Notes: generated by a model from the sequence alone, not told the origin. Positions 1 through 8,043 are shown, counted from the first letter of the stretch. The stretch is DNA of 42,562 nucleotides from Armatimonadota bacterium (GCA_025353925.1 JANXNV010000143.1:1-42562); one strand, 5' to 3'. Numbers and translations: made by a program.

Positions 1-155
1 TCTTCGCAGTCATCCAGTGCATTTCGGAAGTCCGAGCGAAACTCGGCATAGCAGACCTTGACGGCCCGGAATTCACGGCGCGTCAGATCAAATCCGGCGG
101 CGGTCTTTGAGAGCAGTTTAGTCAGTTCGTCCATCGTCGGATCTAAGGAAAGCAT
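1..155 (-). CDS. Partial hypothetical protein (N-terminal 51 residues)
   Basis: This minus-strand gene starts with ATG at 155 and runs off the left edge, so only the N-terminus is visible. The peptide begins MLSLDPTMDELTKLLSKT and continues through a charged, probably helical stretch ending NALDDCE. A GGAG motif lies 9 nt upstream of the ATG, and a TATAAT-like -10 lies about 90 nt upstream on the same strand, which together support a real gene. I recognise no family and can propose no function. It is divergent from fliQ. Confidence 0.6.
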   Translation of the reverse strand, partial: MLSLDPTMDELTKLLSKTAAGFDLTRREFRAVKVCYAEFRSDFRNALDDCE

Positions 156-245
156 CTGGTTTTTCTCCGTCAACGCGTGTTTGGGTCTGTTTCTTACTCT
201 TTCTAAGTCTGCATGCTAGGGGAACATGCGCACTGGTACTCTCGC

Positions 246-251
246 ATTATA
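246..251 (-). promoter_or_regulatory. Putative -10 box of the left-edge gene
   Basis: The plus-strand bases attata read TATAAT on the minus strand, a perfect sigma70-type -10 about 90 nt upstream of the ATG at 155. No good -35 is visible at 17-18 bp spacing, so the call rests on the -10 and on its place in the divergent intergenic region. Confidence 0.35.
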
Positions 252-487
252 ACACACATTCTGAGTGCACTTGTTAAGTCAGCATTAAGCAATAGCTGTG
301 AGTGCTTGAAAACAATTGTTTGCCGCCTGTTTTTCTGCGTCGCCAGAATGACATACTTTGTGTCATTCCTGTAATTCTCCTCCCAAACAAATTTTAAATC
401 TGTCGCACTGCGTGACCGGCAGCAGTTTAGTCTTAGCGCGAAAATCCATTGAAAAATTATTTTTCGATGTGCGCGACGAAATCATGG

Positions 488-493
488 TATAAA
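488..493 (+). promoter_or_regulatory. Putative -10 box of the fliQ operon
   Basis: TATAAA lies 26 nt upstream of the fliQ ATG. The -35 region around 463-469 (TTCGAT or TCGATG) is weak. No flagellar sigma28 pattern (TAAA-N15-GCCGATAA) is visible. The mRNA would have a leader of about 20 nt that includes the GAGGAGA ribosome site. Confidence 0.35.
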
Positions 494-519
494 TCCTGTG
501 AAGAGACTGAGGAGACCCT

Positions 520-789
520 ATGCACGAACTACAGGCAATGGACCTGGCCCGCCACTCAATACTCATTGCCATGCAGCTCTCCATGCCGATTCTGCTGCTG
601 TCACTCGTGGTGGGAGTTATTGTCAGCTTGTTTCAAGCCGTAACGCAAATTCAGGAGCAGACACTTACCTTCGTGCCCAAGATCATCGTGCTGGTGGTCG
701 CTCTGGTCGTGCTCGGCCCCTGGATGCTGCACACGATTGTCGGGTTTGCGTCGGGCCTCTTCGCCAGCCTTCCCCACGTGATTCAATAA
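520..789 (+). CDS. fliQ: Flagellar export gate protein FliQ
   Basis: FliQ is a small inner-membrane component of the flagellar type III export gate, which it forms with FliP and FliR. At 89 aa it has the usual family length. Two long hydrophobic helices (about residues 14-42 and 51-78) flank the short polar loop that reads TQIQEQTLTFVPK, which is characteristic of FliQ. The ATG follows a strong GAGGAGA ribosome site at good spacing. It is the first gene of a tight fliQ-fliR-flhB operon, with only 5 nt before fliR. A virulence-type SctS homologue is the alternative, but the adjacent FliR and FlhB and the overall sequence favour flagellar use. Confidence 0.93.
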   Translation: MHELQAMDLARHSILIAMQLSMPILLLSLVVGVIVSLFQAVTQIQEQTLTFVPKIIVLVVALVVLGPWMLHTIVGFASGLFASLPHVIQ

Positions 790-794
790 CTCTC

Positions 795-1580
795 ATGTTT
801 GATTTAGCCGCATTCTCCGCCGACGCTTTTTGGGGCTTTCTGCAGGTCTTCGTGCGTGTCTCGTCGCTGTTCGTGACGGCCCCGGTCTTTGGAAGCCGGG
901 AAGTGCCGCCGCAGGCGAAGATCGGGCTGGCCGCGGTTTTGTCGCTGGTACTGCTGCCACTCGTGAAGTCCACTCTGGGGCCGTCCGTGCCGGGGTCTCT
1001 GTATTTGATGGTTGGGACCCTGCTGGGCCAGGCATTGATCGGACTGCTGATTGGCTTCGTCGTCTCCCTGATCTTTGTCGCCGTGCGCGTCGGCGGCGAC
1101 CTGATCGACTACCAGATGGGCTTCACGCAGGCGGCGACTTTCAATCCACAGTTCAATGAAACGGTCTCCCCTATCGCCAGTTTCCAGTACCGCTACGCCA
1201 TGGTTCTCTATTTGATCGCCAATGGTCACTGGCTGCTGTTAGCTTCGCTGGAACGGTCGTTCGGCCTGCTGCCGGTGGCGCAGCTCTCTGTCGCCCGTCT
1301 GGTGGGATCGTTTACGGACATCTCGTTTGGCATGCTGGTAGCGGGACTTCAGATCGCCGCGCCTGCCGCCGCCGTGCTGCTGGTGACCGATATCGCATTT
1401 GCCTTTCTGAACCGGGCTATGCCCTCTATGCAGGTGTTTTATGTGGGGATGCCGGTCAAAGTGATCGTCGGGTTTGTCATCTTGATCGCCATCCTGCCGC
1501 TGCTGACTTTCTCCATCTCGCATCTGGTCGCGGGTTCGCCCGATCAAGTGGCGGTGCTGCTGCGGGGGATACACAAGTAA
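795..1580 (+). CDS. fliR: Flagellar export gate protein FliR
   Basis: FliR is a polytopic membrane protein of the flagellar export gate. I choose ATG 795 (MFDLAAFSADAFWGFL), giving 261 aa, the normal family size. The same frame stays open upstream to 498, but that extension overlaps fliQ and encodes a non-conserved Arg/Ala-rich peptide. Typical FliR features are the early 'RVSSLFVTAPVFGSREVP' segment, 'DYQMGFTQAATFNP' near residue 100, and six or so hydrophobic stretches. The stop is 3 nt before the flhB ATG, so translation of the two is likely coupled. Confidence 0.93.
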   Translation: MFDLAAFSADAFWGFLQVFVRVSSLFVTAPVFGSREVPPQAKIGLAAVLSLVLLPLVKSTLGPSVPGSLYLMVGTLLGQALIGLLIGFVVSLIFVAVRVGGDLIDYQMGFTQAATFNPQFNETVSPIASFQYRYAMVLYLIANGHWLLLASLERSFGLLPVAQLSVARLVGSFTDISFGMLVAGLQIAAPAAAVLLVTDIAFAFLNRAMPSMQVFYVGMPVKVIVGFVILIAILPLLTFSISHLVAGSPDQVAVLLRGIHK

Positions 1581-1583
1581 TCT

Positions 1584-2654
1584 ATGGCTGACGGCGAAGA
1601 AAAATCATTTCCGGCGACTCCCCGGCGGCGTCAGGAGGCCCGCAAGAAGGGGCAGGTCGCGCGGTCGGCGGAGTTTGGGGCCTCCCTCACGCTTCTGGCG
1701 GTCGTGGCGGCGCTCCATGCCCTGCTGCCGGGCCAGGCGGGTCTGAGCCTCCTGGGTAACCTGCACGCGGCCTTTGGCTTCAACCCCCATCTGACGGAAT
1801 TCACGTTCTCTACTGTGCAGCAGTGGCAGGTTCTGGGCATCCAGTGGGGCGGACGGATCCTGCTCCCGGTCGCGCTGATGGCGGTCGCCCTGGCCTTGGT
1901 GTCGGGGATCGGACAGGTCGGTTTCGCTGTGACCCCGGAGGCCCTGGCCCCGCAATGGAACCGGCTTAATCCGGCTCAGGGCTTCAAGCGCCTGCTGTCG
2001 ATGCGCGGAACCGTCGAGGCGTTTAAAGGCCTGCTCAAAATGTCACTGGTGGGGGGAATCTGTTACTCAACTCTGAAAAACACCGTCGAGTCGGGGGAGC
2101 TGCTGCGGACGATGCGCATGCCGCTGGCGGAGACCGTGGGGGTTGTCGGCGGCCTGATCTGGACCCTCGGCCTTCGGGTCAGCATCACGCTGTTTCTCGT
2201 TGCCGTGGCGGATTACGCGTATCAGAAATATGAGTTCGAAAAATCTCTGAAGATGAGCCTGTCGGAGATCAAGCAGGAAAACAAGCAGTCCGACGGCGAT
2301 CCGCAGGTCAAGGCTCGGATTCGCCGGATGCAGCGGGAGATGTCGAAAAAGCGGATGATGCAGAATGTCCCCAAGGCCGATGTCATCATCACCAACCCGA
2401 CCCACTTCGCGGTCGCGCTTCGCTACGAACCCGGCGGCGCGGCTCCGAAGGTAGTCGCTAAAGGCCAGGATGAGATGGCAGCCAAAATTCGTGAGGTCGC
2501 CCGTGAACACAAAGTCCCGCTGGTCGAAAACGTGCCACTGGCCCGCACCTTGTACCGTGCTGTGGAAATTGGCAACGAAATCCCCGCCGATCTGTACGAA
2601 GCCGTCGCGCAGGTGCTGGCGTTTGTGTACCGGACCTATGGGAAGCGGAAATGA
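1584..2654 (+). CDS. flhB: Flagellar export switch protein FlhB
   Basis: FlhB sets substrate specificity of the flagellar export apparatus. The 356-aa protein begins with the typical charged start ([20 protein letters not shown]), has four membrane helices up to about residue 215, then a cytoplasmic domain. The autocleavage motif NPTH is at residues 271-274 ([12 protein letters not shown]), so the normal self-cleavage between Asn and Pro is expected. Length and motif order match flagellar FlhB. It closes the fliQ-fliR-flhB cluster. FlhA, which often follows, is absent, and the next 600 bp are non-coding. Confidence 0.95.
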   Translation: MADGEEKSFPATPRRRQEARKKGQVARSAEFGASLTLLAVVAALHALLPGQAGLSLLGNLHAAFGFNPHLTEFTFSTVQQWQVLGIQWGGRILLPVALMAVALALVSGIGQVGFAVTPEALAPQWNRLNPAQGFKRLLSMRGTVEAFKGLLKMSLVGGICYSTLKNTVESGELLRTMRMPLAETVGVVGGLIWTLGLRVSITLFLVAVADYAYQKYEFEKSLKMSLSEIKQENKQSDGDPQVKARIRRMQREMSKKRMMQNVPKADVIITNPTHFAVALRYEPGGAAPKVVAKGQDEMAAKIREVAREHKVPLVENVPLARTLYRAVEIGNEIPADLYEAVAQVLAFVYRTYGKRK

Positions 2655-2680
2655 GAATCTAAGATAATTTCGACTTATCG

Positions 2681-2803
2681 TTACAGTATCCTGAAATGTG
2701 TCAGCAGCTTGTAGCACACATAAATTATGAGTGCCAGTCCGGTGATACCAAGTAGTGCCACAAACCACAGCCAAACCTGAAATGCCCGGTGGTGACGCTG
2801 CAT
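2681..2803 (-). CDS. Possible 40-aa single-pass membrane protein
   Basis: Starting at the ATG at 2803, this frame encodes a 40-residue peptide: a short basic N-terminus (MQRHHRAFQ), one strongly hydrophobic helix (VWLWFVALLGITGLALIIYV) and a short tail ending LTHFRIL. A GGAAAG sequence sits immediately before the ATG, too close for a normal ribosome site. The open frame continues upstream into the inverted repeat at 2837, but that part reads repeat DNA and should not be included. The clean TM profile is suggestive, but the gene is short and unproven. It is convergent with flhB. Confidence 0.3.
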   Translation of the reverse strand: MQRHHRAFQVWLWFVALLGITGLALIIYVCYKLLTHFRIL

Positions 2804-2836
2804 CTTTCCGTTGTGAGAAAATGGGTCGAAGTATTC

Positions 2837-3015
2837 GGACCCGGCATTAAAATGCCGGTCTACACGGAGAAAGTCACTCCGTGACTGGGATTGTCTGACC
2901 CGTAGGGGCACTGCTTGCCGTGCCCTCTTAATTGCCGTGCCCTCTTGTCTCGTCTTCGCTTCTTCAGTGTCGGAGACACTTTCTCCGGGTAGACCGGCAT
3001 TTTAATGCCGGGTCC
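2837..3015. repeat. Foldback element with 38-bp near-perfect inverted repeats
   Basis: The arms at 2837-2874 and 2978-3015 are reverse complements at 37 of 38 positions, separated by 103 nt. Each arm itself contains the small palindrome GGCATT-AA-AATGCC. The interior holds a hairpin (about 2904-2926) with a GCTTGC loop, and a 15-nt direct repeat, TTGCCGTGCCCTCTT, at 2915-2929 and 2932-2946. No transposase-sized ORF is present. It could be a MITE-like non-autonomous element or a structured RNA. I see no flanking target-site duplication. Confidence 0.75.
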
Positions 3016-3259
3016 AAGGGCCGAGCAAAGACACATAATACCGAGCGAGGCGGCATTTATGCAACAAAGCCGGTCGAAGTAGTTCATTCCATTGCTCCGA
3101 ACAGCGGCTGTCCATGTCATTATACTCTCGCGCGAGAACAAGATTGACGACCGCACCCCCTATGGGCGATTTTTGAATTTAATGGCAGGAATTTACTACA
3201 GTGCTAGCGAATAAGCGGCAAATTGCGATAATGCGAGACTCAGCGTGGAGGGCAGGGAA

Positions 3260-3778
3260 ATGATCAACGGCAATGATGGTATGGAGAGGGCGGCTGCGGC
3301 GCGTCAAACTCAGGTCGGCGGGGACTGGTTCTTCTGGATCGCCGGCTTTTCCGTGGTCAACTCGCTTTTAAGTGCTTTTGGGGCAACTATCCACTTTGTG
3401 ATCGGCCTCGGCACGACAGAGGTGTTTGACGGGCTAGCTGGAGCTGGTGGCAAAGGATTCGGAGCTGCAAATGTCATCGCCCTTCTGCTCGACCTGGTGG
3501 CGGCAGGCGTGTATGTATTATTTGGCTTCTTCGCCCGGCGCGGGGCGAAATGGGCGTTTGTCACAGGCATGATTTTCTATCTGCTGGATGGATTGCTGCT
3601 TCTGGTGTTCAAAGACTGGCTTTCGGTTGCTTTCCACGGGTATGCCTTGTTCCGCATTTTTCAAGGCTTCCAAGCAGCCCAGCGGTTCAATCAGCTTTCT
3701 TCCGCCCCGACCTACACTCCGGTGGGAAGCGTCCCGCCGCCGCCTTCTGATGTGTGGCCGCCACCGCCTAGCGCGTAA
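3260..3778 (+). CDS. Hypothetical multi-pass membrane protein with proline-rich tail
   Basis: I start at ATG 3260 (MINGNDGMERAAAA) because GGAGGG lies 7 nt upstream; an in-frame GTG at 3245 would swallow that site. The 172-aa product has about four hydrophobic segments (roughly residues 24-48, 70-95, 98-118 and 122-135). The cytoplasmic N-terminus is hydrophilic and the C-terminal tail is Pro-rich (VPPPPSDVWPPPPSA). It resembles generic small integral membrane proteins of unknown function. The upstream 600 bp are repeat-rich, and RNase HI follows 39 nt later. No function can be assigned. Confidence 0.7.
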   Translation: MINGNDGMERAAAARQTQVGGDWFFWIAGFSVVNSLLSAFGATIHFVIGLGTTEVFDGLAGAGGKGFGAANVIALLLDLVAAGVYVLFGFFARRGAKWAFVTGMIFYLLDGLLLLVFKDWLSVAFHGYALFRIFQGFQAAQRFNQLSSAPTYTPVGSVPPPPSDVWPPPPSA

Positions 3779-3817
3779 GCGTCCAAATTCATCTTTATAT
3801 GTGGAATAATAGCTCTG

Positions 3818-4231
3818 GTGATTAAACTTATATTATTTATTGATGGAGCCTGTAAGGGCAACCCAGGCGCGGCGGGAATCGGCGTGCTGGTAACGAACGA
3901 GGCCGGGGAAACTCTGGCGGAAATCGGGGAGGGTGTCGGGCAGACGACAAACAACGTCGCCGAATATAAAGCTCTCATCCGAGGCCTCGAAGAAGCCCGA
4001 GATCGCGGTGCAGGCAGTGTACTTATTCATACCGATAGCCAGCTTATGGCACGGCAGATGGAAGGCCGCTACAAAATCAACGCGCCGCATCTGCGTGCCT
4101 TGCAGCAGGAGGCACAGGCTCTCACCCGTTTATTTCCCGGCGGCGTGACACTCACACATATTCTGCGCGAGGGCAATGCCCGCGCCGACCAGCTGGCGAA
4201 TCAGGGTGCGCGACTGATCGCTTCGTCCTAA
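3818..4231 (+). CDS. RNase HI family protein
   Basis: This 137-aa protein is predicted to cleave the RNA strand of RNA-DNA hybrids. It shows the RNase H fold pattern with the four acidic metal ligands in order: D9 (FIDGACKGNPG), E49 (NNVAEYKAL), D73 (HTDSQL) and D124 (NARADQLAN). The length and the 'GNPG' start fit the short RnhA/YpeP-type branch, which lacks the E. coli basic protrusion. The start is GTG 3818. No clear Shine-Dalgarno is visible, but AATAAT ends 7 nt upstream, so the mRNA may be leaderless. It is probably housekeeping, acting in replication-primer and R-loop removal. Confidence 0.88.
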   Translation: MIKLILFIDGACKGNPGAAGIGVLVTNEAGETLAEIGEGVGQTTNNVAEYKALIRGLEEARDRGAGSVLIHTDSQLMARQMEGRYKINAPHLRALQQEAQALTRLFPGGVTLTHILREGNARADQLANQGARLIASS

Positions 4232-4276
4232 TACTTAGCTTATATCCAAACCGCGTGACGACAAGGCAAATTCCGA

Positions 4277-6499
4277 ATGGTCTGCCCGTATTGTAGCTTC
4301 AAAAATTCCCTGAGTGCACATATCTGCAATCAGTGCGGCATCATCCTGCGCCTGGGTAAGACCAGTCGCCTTGTGCCGCCGGCAAGTACCGGCAGCGGCG
4401 GCCTGGCCTTTATGCGCGGGCTGCTGCCTGGGCGGGCCAAGAGCCAGCTTGCCACGCTTCAGTCCCGCATCGCCGATCTAGCCTCTGACGTTCAGGAGAA
4501 GGCGGAAGCCAGCCTCAAAGTGGCCGAGAAAGCCCCGGCGGCTCGCCTGACCCTCGGTGCCCTGTTTCTCATCCAGGGAGAAATCGAGAAGAGCGTCAAC
4601 CGGTTCCAGCAGGCACAGCAAATCGGAAGTGCCGATGCCGAGTTTCGAAACAATGCTGGGGTCGCACTCGCGCGGCGGGGCGCGATGCCGCAGGCCGTGG
4701 AAATGCTGGAACAGGCCAAACGCCTCTGCCCCTCCTCCGTCTCGCCCTTCTCAAATCTGGCGCATATCTTTCTGGAATCGGGGTCGGACCCGGACCCCAC
4801 TGGTTCACCGCCTGCCATCATGGAAATCCAGCGTGCCCTGATGCTGGAGCCGAAAAACCCTACCCTTTACAATCGTCTTGCACTGATCTTCTGTCGGGAA
4901 CGGCGTTACGAGGAAGCGGCGATTCAGTTCCAGCAGGCGTTCATTTTGTCCACTGGAGACGCCTCGGCACAGGCGGATGCGCAGAACAATGTCGGGCTGG
5001 CACAGTTTCTCGCCGGGGACCGTGCCGCAGCGGCAACTGCCTTTGTTGCCGCGCTGCAATGCGACCCGAATCACGCGCATGCCCAGTCGAACCAGAGCCT
5101 GGCCCAAGCGCAGGAGACGATCACACCATTTCTACTGGAAAAGCTGCAGCGAGCGGCACGGCTGGACCCTACCGGGGGTGGGGTTCGGGCAAATTATGGC
5201 TATGGTCTCTGCCGAATTGGGGCGATCAACGATGGTATCCTGGAGCTGAAAGAGGCTTTGGGGCTGAATTCGAGACAATTCGAGACCTGCTACAATCTGG
5301 GCAAAGCCTATGCAGACCAAGACGTTCTGGAAGTCGCCGAGCGGTACCTGGCCCGCGCCCTGCATTTCAGTGCACGCTCCGGGGAAGCACTGACCGCAAT
5401 GGGAGTGGTCAAGACGCAGCAGCGGATGCTCCCGCAGGCAATTACCCATTTCCAGGCTGCGATTCGGCTCTGGCCGCAGGTTCCGCTGGCGCGGATCAAT
5501 CTTGGCGTGGCCCAGGGCCTTGCCGGTGATTTCTCAGAGGCCCTGCTGCATCTGCGGACCGCTGCAAAGCTCAGCCCGTTGGATGCCGCCATTCCTGCAC
5601 AGATCGGCTGGCTTTACCTGCGGCAGGACAGCTTGAACCTCGGAGTCGAAGAGCTGGGCGAATCGATGCGCCGTGATCCGCATATCGCCGAAGTGCAGAA
5701 CAATTTCGGTCTCTGCTACATTGCGATGAACAAGCCGGAGCTTGCCGTGCCCCACTTCAAGCGTGCTCTGGAGCTGAATCCGGATTTTCATGCCGTGCAT
5801 TATCAGTGGGGTCTGGCACTCGCCAACCAAAAGCTGCAGGACTCGGCCCTGAAAGAGTGGGAGCTGTCTGTCCGCTATGAGCCGGGCAACGCCGACTGTT
5901 ATGTCAACCGTGGGGTCACGTTCTATCAAAAGGGTCAAATCGACGAAGCGATCGCCGAGTTTCGGCATGTGATCGTTCTTCGTCAGACCCGCATGGAAGA
6001 CTTTTCGAACCTCGGCCTGGCCTACGCGAAATCCGGGGTCAAGCTCAAGAAAGACTCCCGTAACCCGCAGGACCCACGCATGAAGCAGTCCCTGGACCGG
6101 CAGAAGCAGGCCATCGATATGTTCGACCGCGCCCTCGTCATCGAGCCGAGAAATGTCATGCTGCACTCCAATCGGGGCCTGGCCTGCTTCTTCGCCAGCC
6201 AGGCGGAAGAGGCAATGAAAGAATGGGGACTGGTCTCTCAGATCAACCCGGCCTATGCCAGCCGGCGCGGCAAAAAGATGCAGTCCGAATTCGATGACAC
6301 CCAGATCGCCCTGATGCCCTTCACCGTTGCCGACCGCGCCGTGCCGATCGCCCCGAAGACCGGGCCGTATTTGCCGCGCTTTTTAGCCGGGTATGATACC
6401 GATGAATGGGATCTTTTGCTGAACGACCCTGCCCTCGTCAGGCTTCAGGAGATGCACCGTGATGTTCGGCGCTTGGAGCGCGATGTCGCGGCCCTCTAA
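4277..6499 (+). CDS. Zinc-ribbon TPR-repeat protein
   Basis: This large protein (740 aa) begins with a zinc-ribbon knuckle pair (C3-P-Y-C6 and C17-N-Q-C20). A polar linker follows, then at least a dozen tetratricopeptide repeats across about residues 80-660, recognisable from patterns such as NNAGVALARRG, LYNRLALIFCRERRYEEAA and ADCYVNRGVTFYQKGQIDEA. There is no signal peptide, so it is probably cytoplasmic. TPR arrays are protein-interaction scaffolds, and the ribbon may bind nucleic acid or protein. The ATG is preceded by a modest AAGGCAA site. It ends in a strong terminator, and its exact partner is unknown. Confidence 0.82.
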   Translation: MVCPYCSFKNSLSAHICNQCGIILRLGKTSRLVPPASTGSGGLAFMRGLLPGRAKSQLATLQSRIADLASDVQEKAEASLKVAEKAPAARLTLGALFLIQGEIEKSVNRFQQAQQIGSADAEFRNNAGVALARRGAMPQAVEMLEQAKRLCPSSVSPFSNLAHIFLESGSDPDPTGSPPAIMEIQRALMLEPKNPTLYNRLALIFCRERRYEEAAIQFQQAFILSTGDASAQADAQNNVGLAQFLAGDRAAAATAFVAALQCDPNHAHAQSNQSLAQAQETITPFLLEKLQRAARLDPTGGGVRANYGYGLCRIGAINDGILELKEALGLNSRQFETCYNLGKAYADQDVLEVAERYLARALHFSARSGEALTAMGVVKTQQRMLPQAITHFQAAIRLWPQVPLARINLGVAQGLAGDFSEALLHLRTAAKLSPLDAAIPAQIGWLYLRQDSLNLGVEELGESMRRDPHIAEVQNNFGLCYIAMNKPELAVPHFKRALELNPDFHAVHYQWGLALANQKLQDSALKEWELSVRYEPGNADCYVNRGVTFYQKGQIDEAIAEFRHVIVLRQTRMEDFSNLGLAYAKSGVKLKKDSRNPQDPRMKQSLDRQKQAIDMFDRALVIEPRNVMLHSNRGLACFFASQAEEAMKEWGLVSQINPAYASRRGKKMQSEFDDTQIALMPFTVADRAVPIAPKTGPYLPRFLAGYDTDEWDLLLNDPALVRLQEMHRDVRRLERDVAAL

Positions 6500-6512
6500 C
6501 AAGCCAAAACAA

Positions 6513-6549
6513 AGCCGCCCTGGAAGCATGGCTTCCAGGGCGGCTTTTT
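6513..6549. terminator. Strong intrinsic terminator, probably bidirectional
   Basis: A perfect 14-bp stem, GCCGCCCTGGAAGC (6514-6527) with its complement (6531-6544), closes a 3-nt loop and is followed by TTTTT. A-rich sequence lies on the other side (aaaacaaa), so it can also stop transcription of the convergent minus-strand metalloprotease gene. Confidence 0.92.
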
Positions 6550-6615
6550 CGTGCTATGTAATTGGCGGGTGCGCCATTGCTCCCACCTTGGCTCGGCGGG
6601 TGAGTTTCTTCCTCT

Positions 6616-7182
6616 CTATGACGATGTCGCTCCCGTTTTTGTTCCTGGTTCCTTTGCGGTGAAAATTGTATCCAGGCGCAAAGCCCGCAGAGCGATTTGC
6701 TGGGCGTGTGCCGCCTCCGGCATCTCGGCAACACCGCCCGGGGCAAGCCCGCGCTCGACGAATTTTCGCAGCCGTTTCTCTGCGTATTCATCCGCCCATC
6801 TCTCGATCTTGACTTCGACCAACGCGGCCTTGCGCGGCGGGGTCGCACGCGGGTTCAGAACGCGGGTGACATGGTGCCCGACTTCGTGGAATAGCGTATA
6901 GGCCAGGTGCAGGCGCAGGGCAAAACCCCGCACCGGCACAGGCAGACCCAGCAGCGGGCTGCTATGCGGGTCGGCATACAGCTCGATGATGCAACCCCGG
7001 TGATCCTGCCGCCAGATGCCCAGCGACTTGCCCCTCGGATCGGTATCACAGATCACTAGGGCTTCCAGCCGCCGCAGATGCTCCTTCGGAACAGTCGCCA
7101 GAGCGTCTTCGAGTGCCGCCCGCAGGAACGCTTCGCCCCCGACCCCTTCGTAAGCTTCGTTTATTTGCCAGTCAATCCGCAT
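6616..7182 (-). CDS. Predicted HEXXH zinc metalloprotease
   Basis: The 188-aa protein has a zincin signature, H99-E-V-G-H103-H104, in a hydrophobic helix (AYTLFHEVGHHVTRV). A downstream acidic helix (KIERWADEYAEKRL, about residues 125-138) could give the third zinc ligand and resembles the layout in ImmA/IrrE-type peptidases. There is no signal peptide or membrane segment, so it is likely cytoplasmic. It starts 5 nt after the stop of the Abi-like HEPN gene with no clear ribosome site, implying translational coupling. Its GC (about 60%) matches the core genome, unlike its upstream partner. Substrate is unknown; a regulatory peptidase is plausible. Confidence 0.7.
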   Translation of the reverse strand: MRIDWQINEAYEGVGGEAFLRAALEDALATVPKEHLRRLEALVICDTDPRGKSLGIWRQDHRGCIIELYADPHSSPLLGLPVPVRGFALRLHLAYTLFHEVGHHVTRVLNPRATPPRKAALVEVKIERWADEYAEKRLRKFVERGLAPGGVAEMPEAAHAQQIALRALRLDTIFTAKEPGTKTGATSS

Positions 7183-7187
7183 AGCTA

Positions 7188-7925
7188 TTATTTTTTCGCT
7201 GCCTCGCAGCGTTGCGCAATCAAAATGTTCACATGGTCACGATAATGTTCAAGGCCTTTTGTCTTAACCACATCGTAACGGTTGACTGCTTCCACTAGTT
7301 CCCGCTTCACCGGACTTATCCAGCCGATAACCTCTATCATGTTTTGGTGTTGCCCGTCCAAATTCGGCCATTGCCAGATTGATTCGTGGTGAAAGACTCG
7401 ATTTCGTATATCACGTATTTGCTGTAGCTTTGCGGAGAGGTTCCCTGGTGACAGGTCCCTCTTGGATGCACTGGGAAAAACAGAGTGCCGTGTTGGTAAG
7501 ACGATTGTGCGTAAGTAAGGCCGTGAATACAAATTGACCCAAAACCCGAAGTTGAGTTCAGCCACTATGCGACTCGGTTCAAGTGTTTTGTGTTGCCGAT
7601 CCAATTCGTTTTGTGCCGCTTCTACTTGCGACACCTGCCGTTGCAATAATAAAACATGATCGTTGTACCAGGAAGAAGTTTTCATTTGGTGTGAGAGTGC
7701 GCGATGAACAGCATTTCGGAGAGAGACCTCGACACAGTGCAGGGCTGGATACAGTGCCTCCGCAAGTGACATATTCCACAGATACAACGCGATAGCATCA
7801 ACTTTCCCCGGTTCCGCCCTGCGATACTGTGCGAACCGATCACGCGACACACTTCTTTGAAACTCTGCAAAAAAACTTTCCGCAATTTGCTCCGAAATGC
7901 TTGTTTTTTGATTCTCTTGTGCCAT
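7188..7925 (-). CDS. Abi-like HEPN-domain protein
   Basis: The 245-aa protein matches the Abi_2 abortive-infection family. An N-terminal helical region contains LYLWNMSLAEALYPALHCVEVSLRN in pieces typical of the family (about residues 47-72). A C-terminal HEPN motif, R174-N-R-V-F-H179, sits within RDIRNRVFHHESIW and is the RNxxxH signature of HEPN ribonucleases. In the family such proteins act as RNA-cutting toxins in phage defence; cleavage here is inferred. GC is only about 47%, against about 60% around it, suggesting horizontal acquisition. GAGGAG lies some 20 nt before ATG 7925, so the start is uncertain. The HEXXH protease follows immediately. Confidence 0.82.
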   Translation of the reverse strand: MAQENQKTSISEQIAESFFAEFQRSVSRDRFAQYRRAEPGKVDAIALYLWNMSLAEALYPALHCVEVSLRNAVHRALSHQMKTSSWYNDHVLLLQRQVSQVEAAQNELDRQHKTLEPSRIVAELNFGFWVNLYSRPYLRTIVLPTRHSVFPSASKRDLSPGNLSAKLQQIRDIRNRVFHHESIWQWPNLDGQHQNMIEVIGWISPVKRELVEAVNRYDVVKTKGLEHYRDHVNILIAQRCEAAKK

Positions 7926-8016
7926 AATAACAACGTAGTTCTTGATATCTCCTCTTCCATCCCCGGTCTTCTCAGGCTGGATCAGCCGATGGTAATGAAA
8001 TCAAGACCCGGTCTGT

Positions 8017-8043
8017 AAGAGATGCCTCTCGGGGGCGTCTCTT
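8017..8043. terminator. Hairpin after fabI, possible terminator
   Basis: AAGAGATGCC (8017-8026) pairs with GGCGTCTCTT (8034-8043) around a 7-nt loop, with one G-T wobble. It lies about 30 nt past the fabI stop on the minus strand. There is no clear T-run, so termination is only likely. Confidence 0.4.

Larger units (their letters stand above)
156..519. other. 364-bp intergenic region between divergent genes
   Basis: This gene-free stretch is clearly more AT-rich than its flanks and separates the left-edge minus-strand gene from fliQ. It holds a minus-strand TATAAT (246-251) and a plus-strand TATAAA (488-493). I see no convincing ORF, RNA gene or strong terminator. The flagellar gene fliP, often just before fliQ, is not here. 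Confidence 0.6.

Noticed and set aside
156-519. fliP fragment upstream of fliQ
   Set aside because: No frame encodes FliP-like hydrophobic segments; the region is AT-rich and non-coding.
498-794. In-frame N-terminal extension of FliR to 498
   Set aside because: It overlaps fliQ, encodes a non-conserved Arg/Ala-rich peptide and lacks a ribosome site; ATG 795 gives the normal 261-aa FliR.
2932-3147. Plus-strand open frame inside the 2837-3015 element
   Set aside because: Its 'LRVDRHFNAGS' peptide also appears on the opposite strand from the other arm, as expected of an inverted repeat rather than coding sequence.
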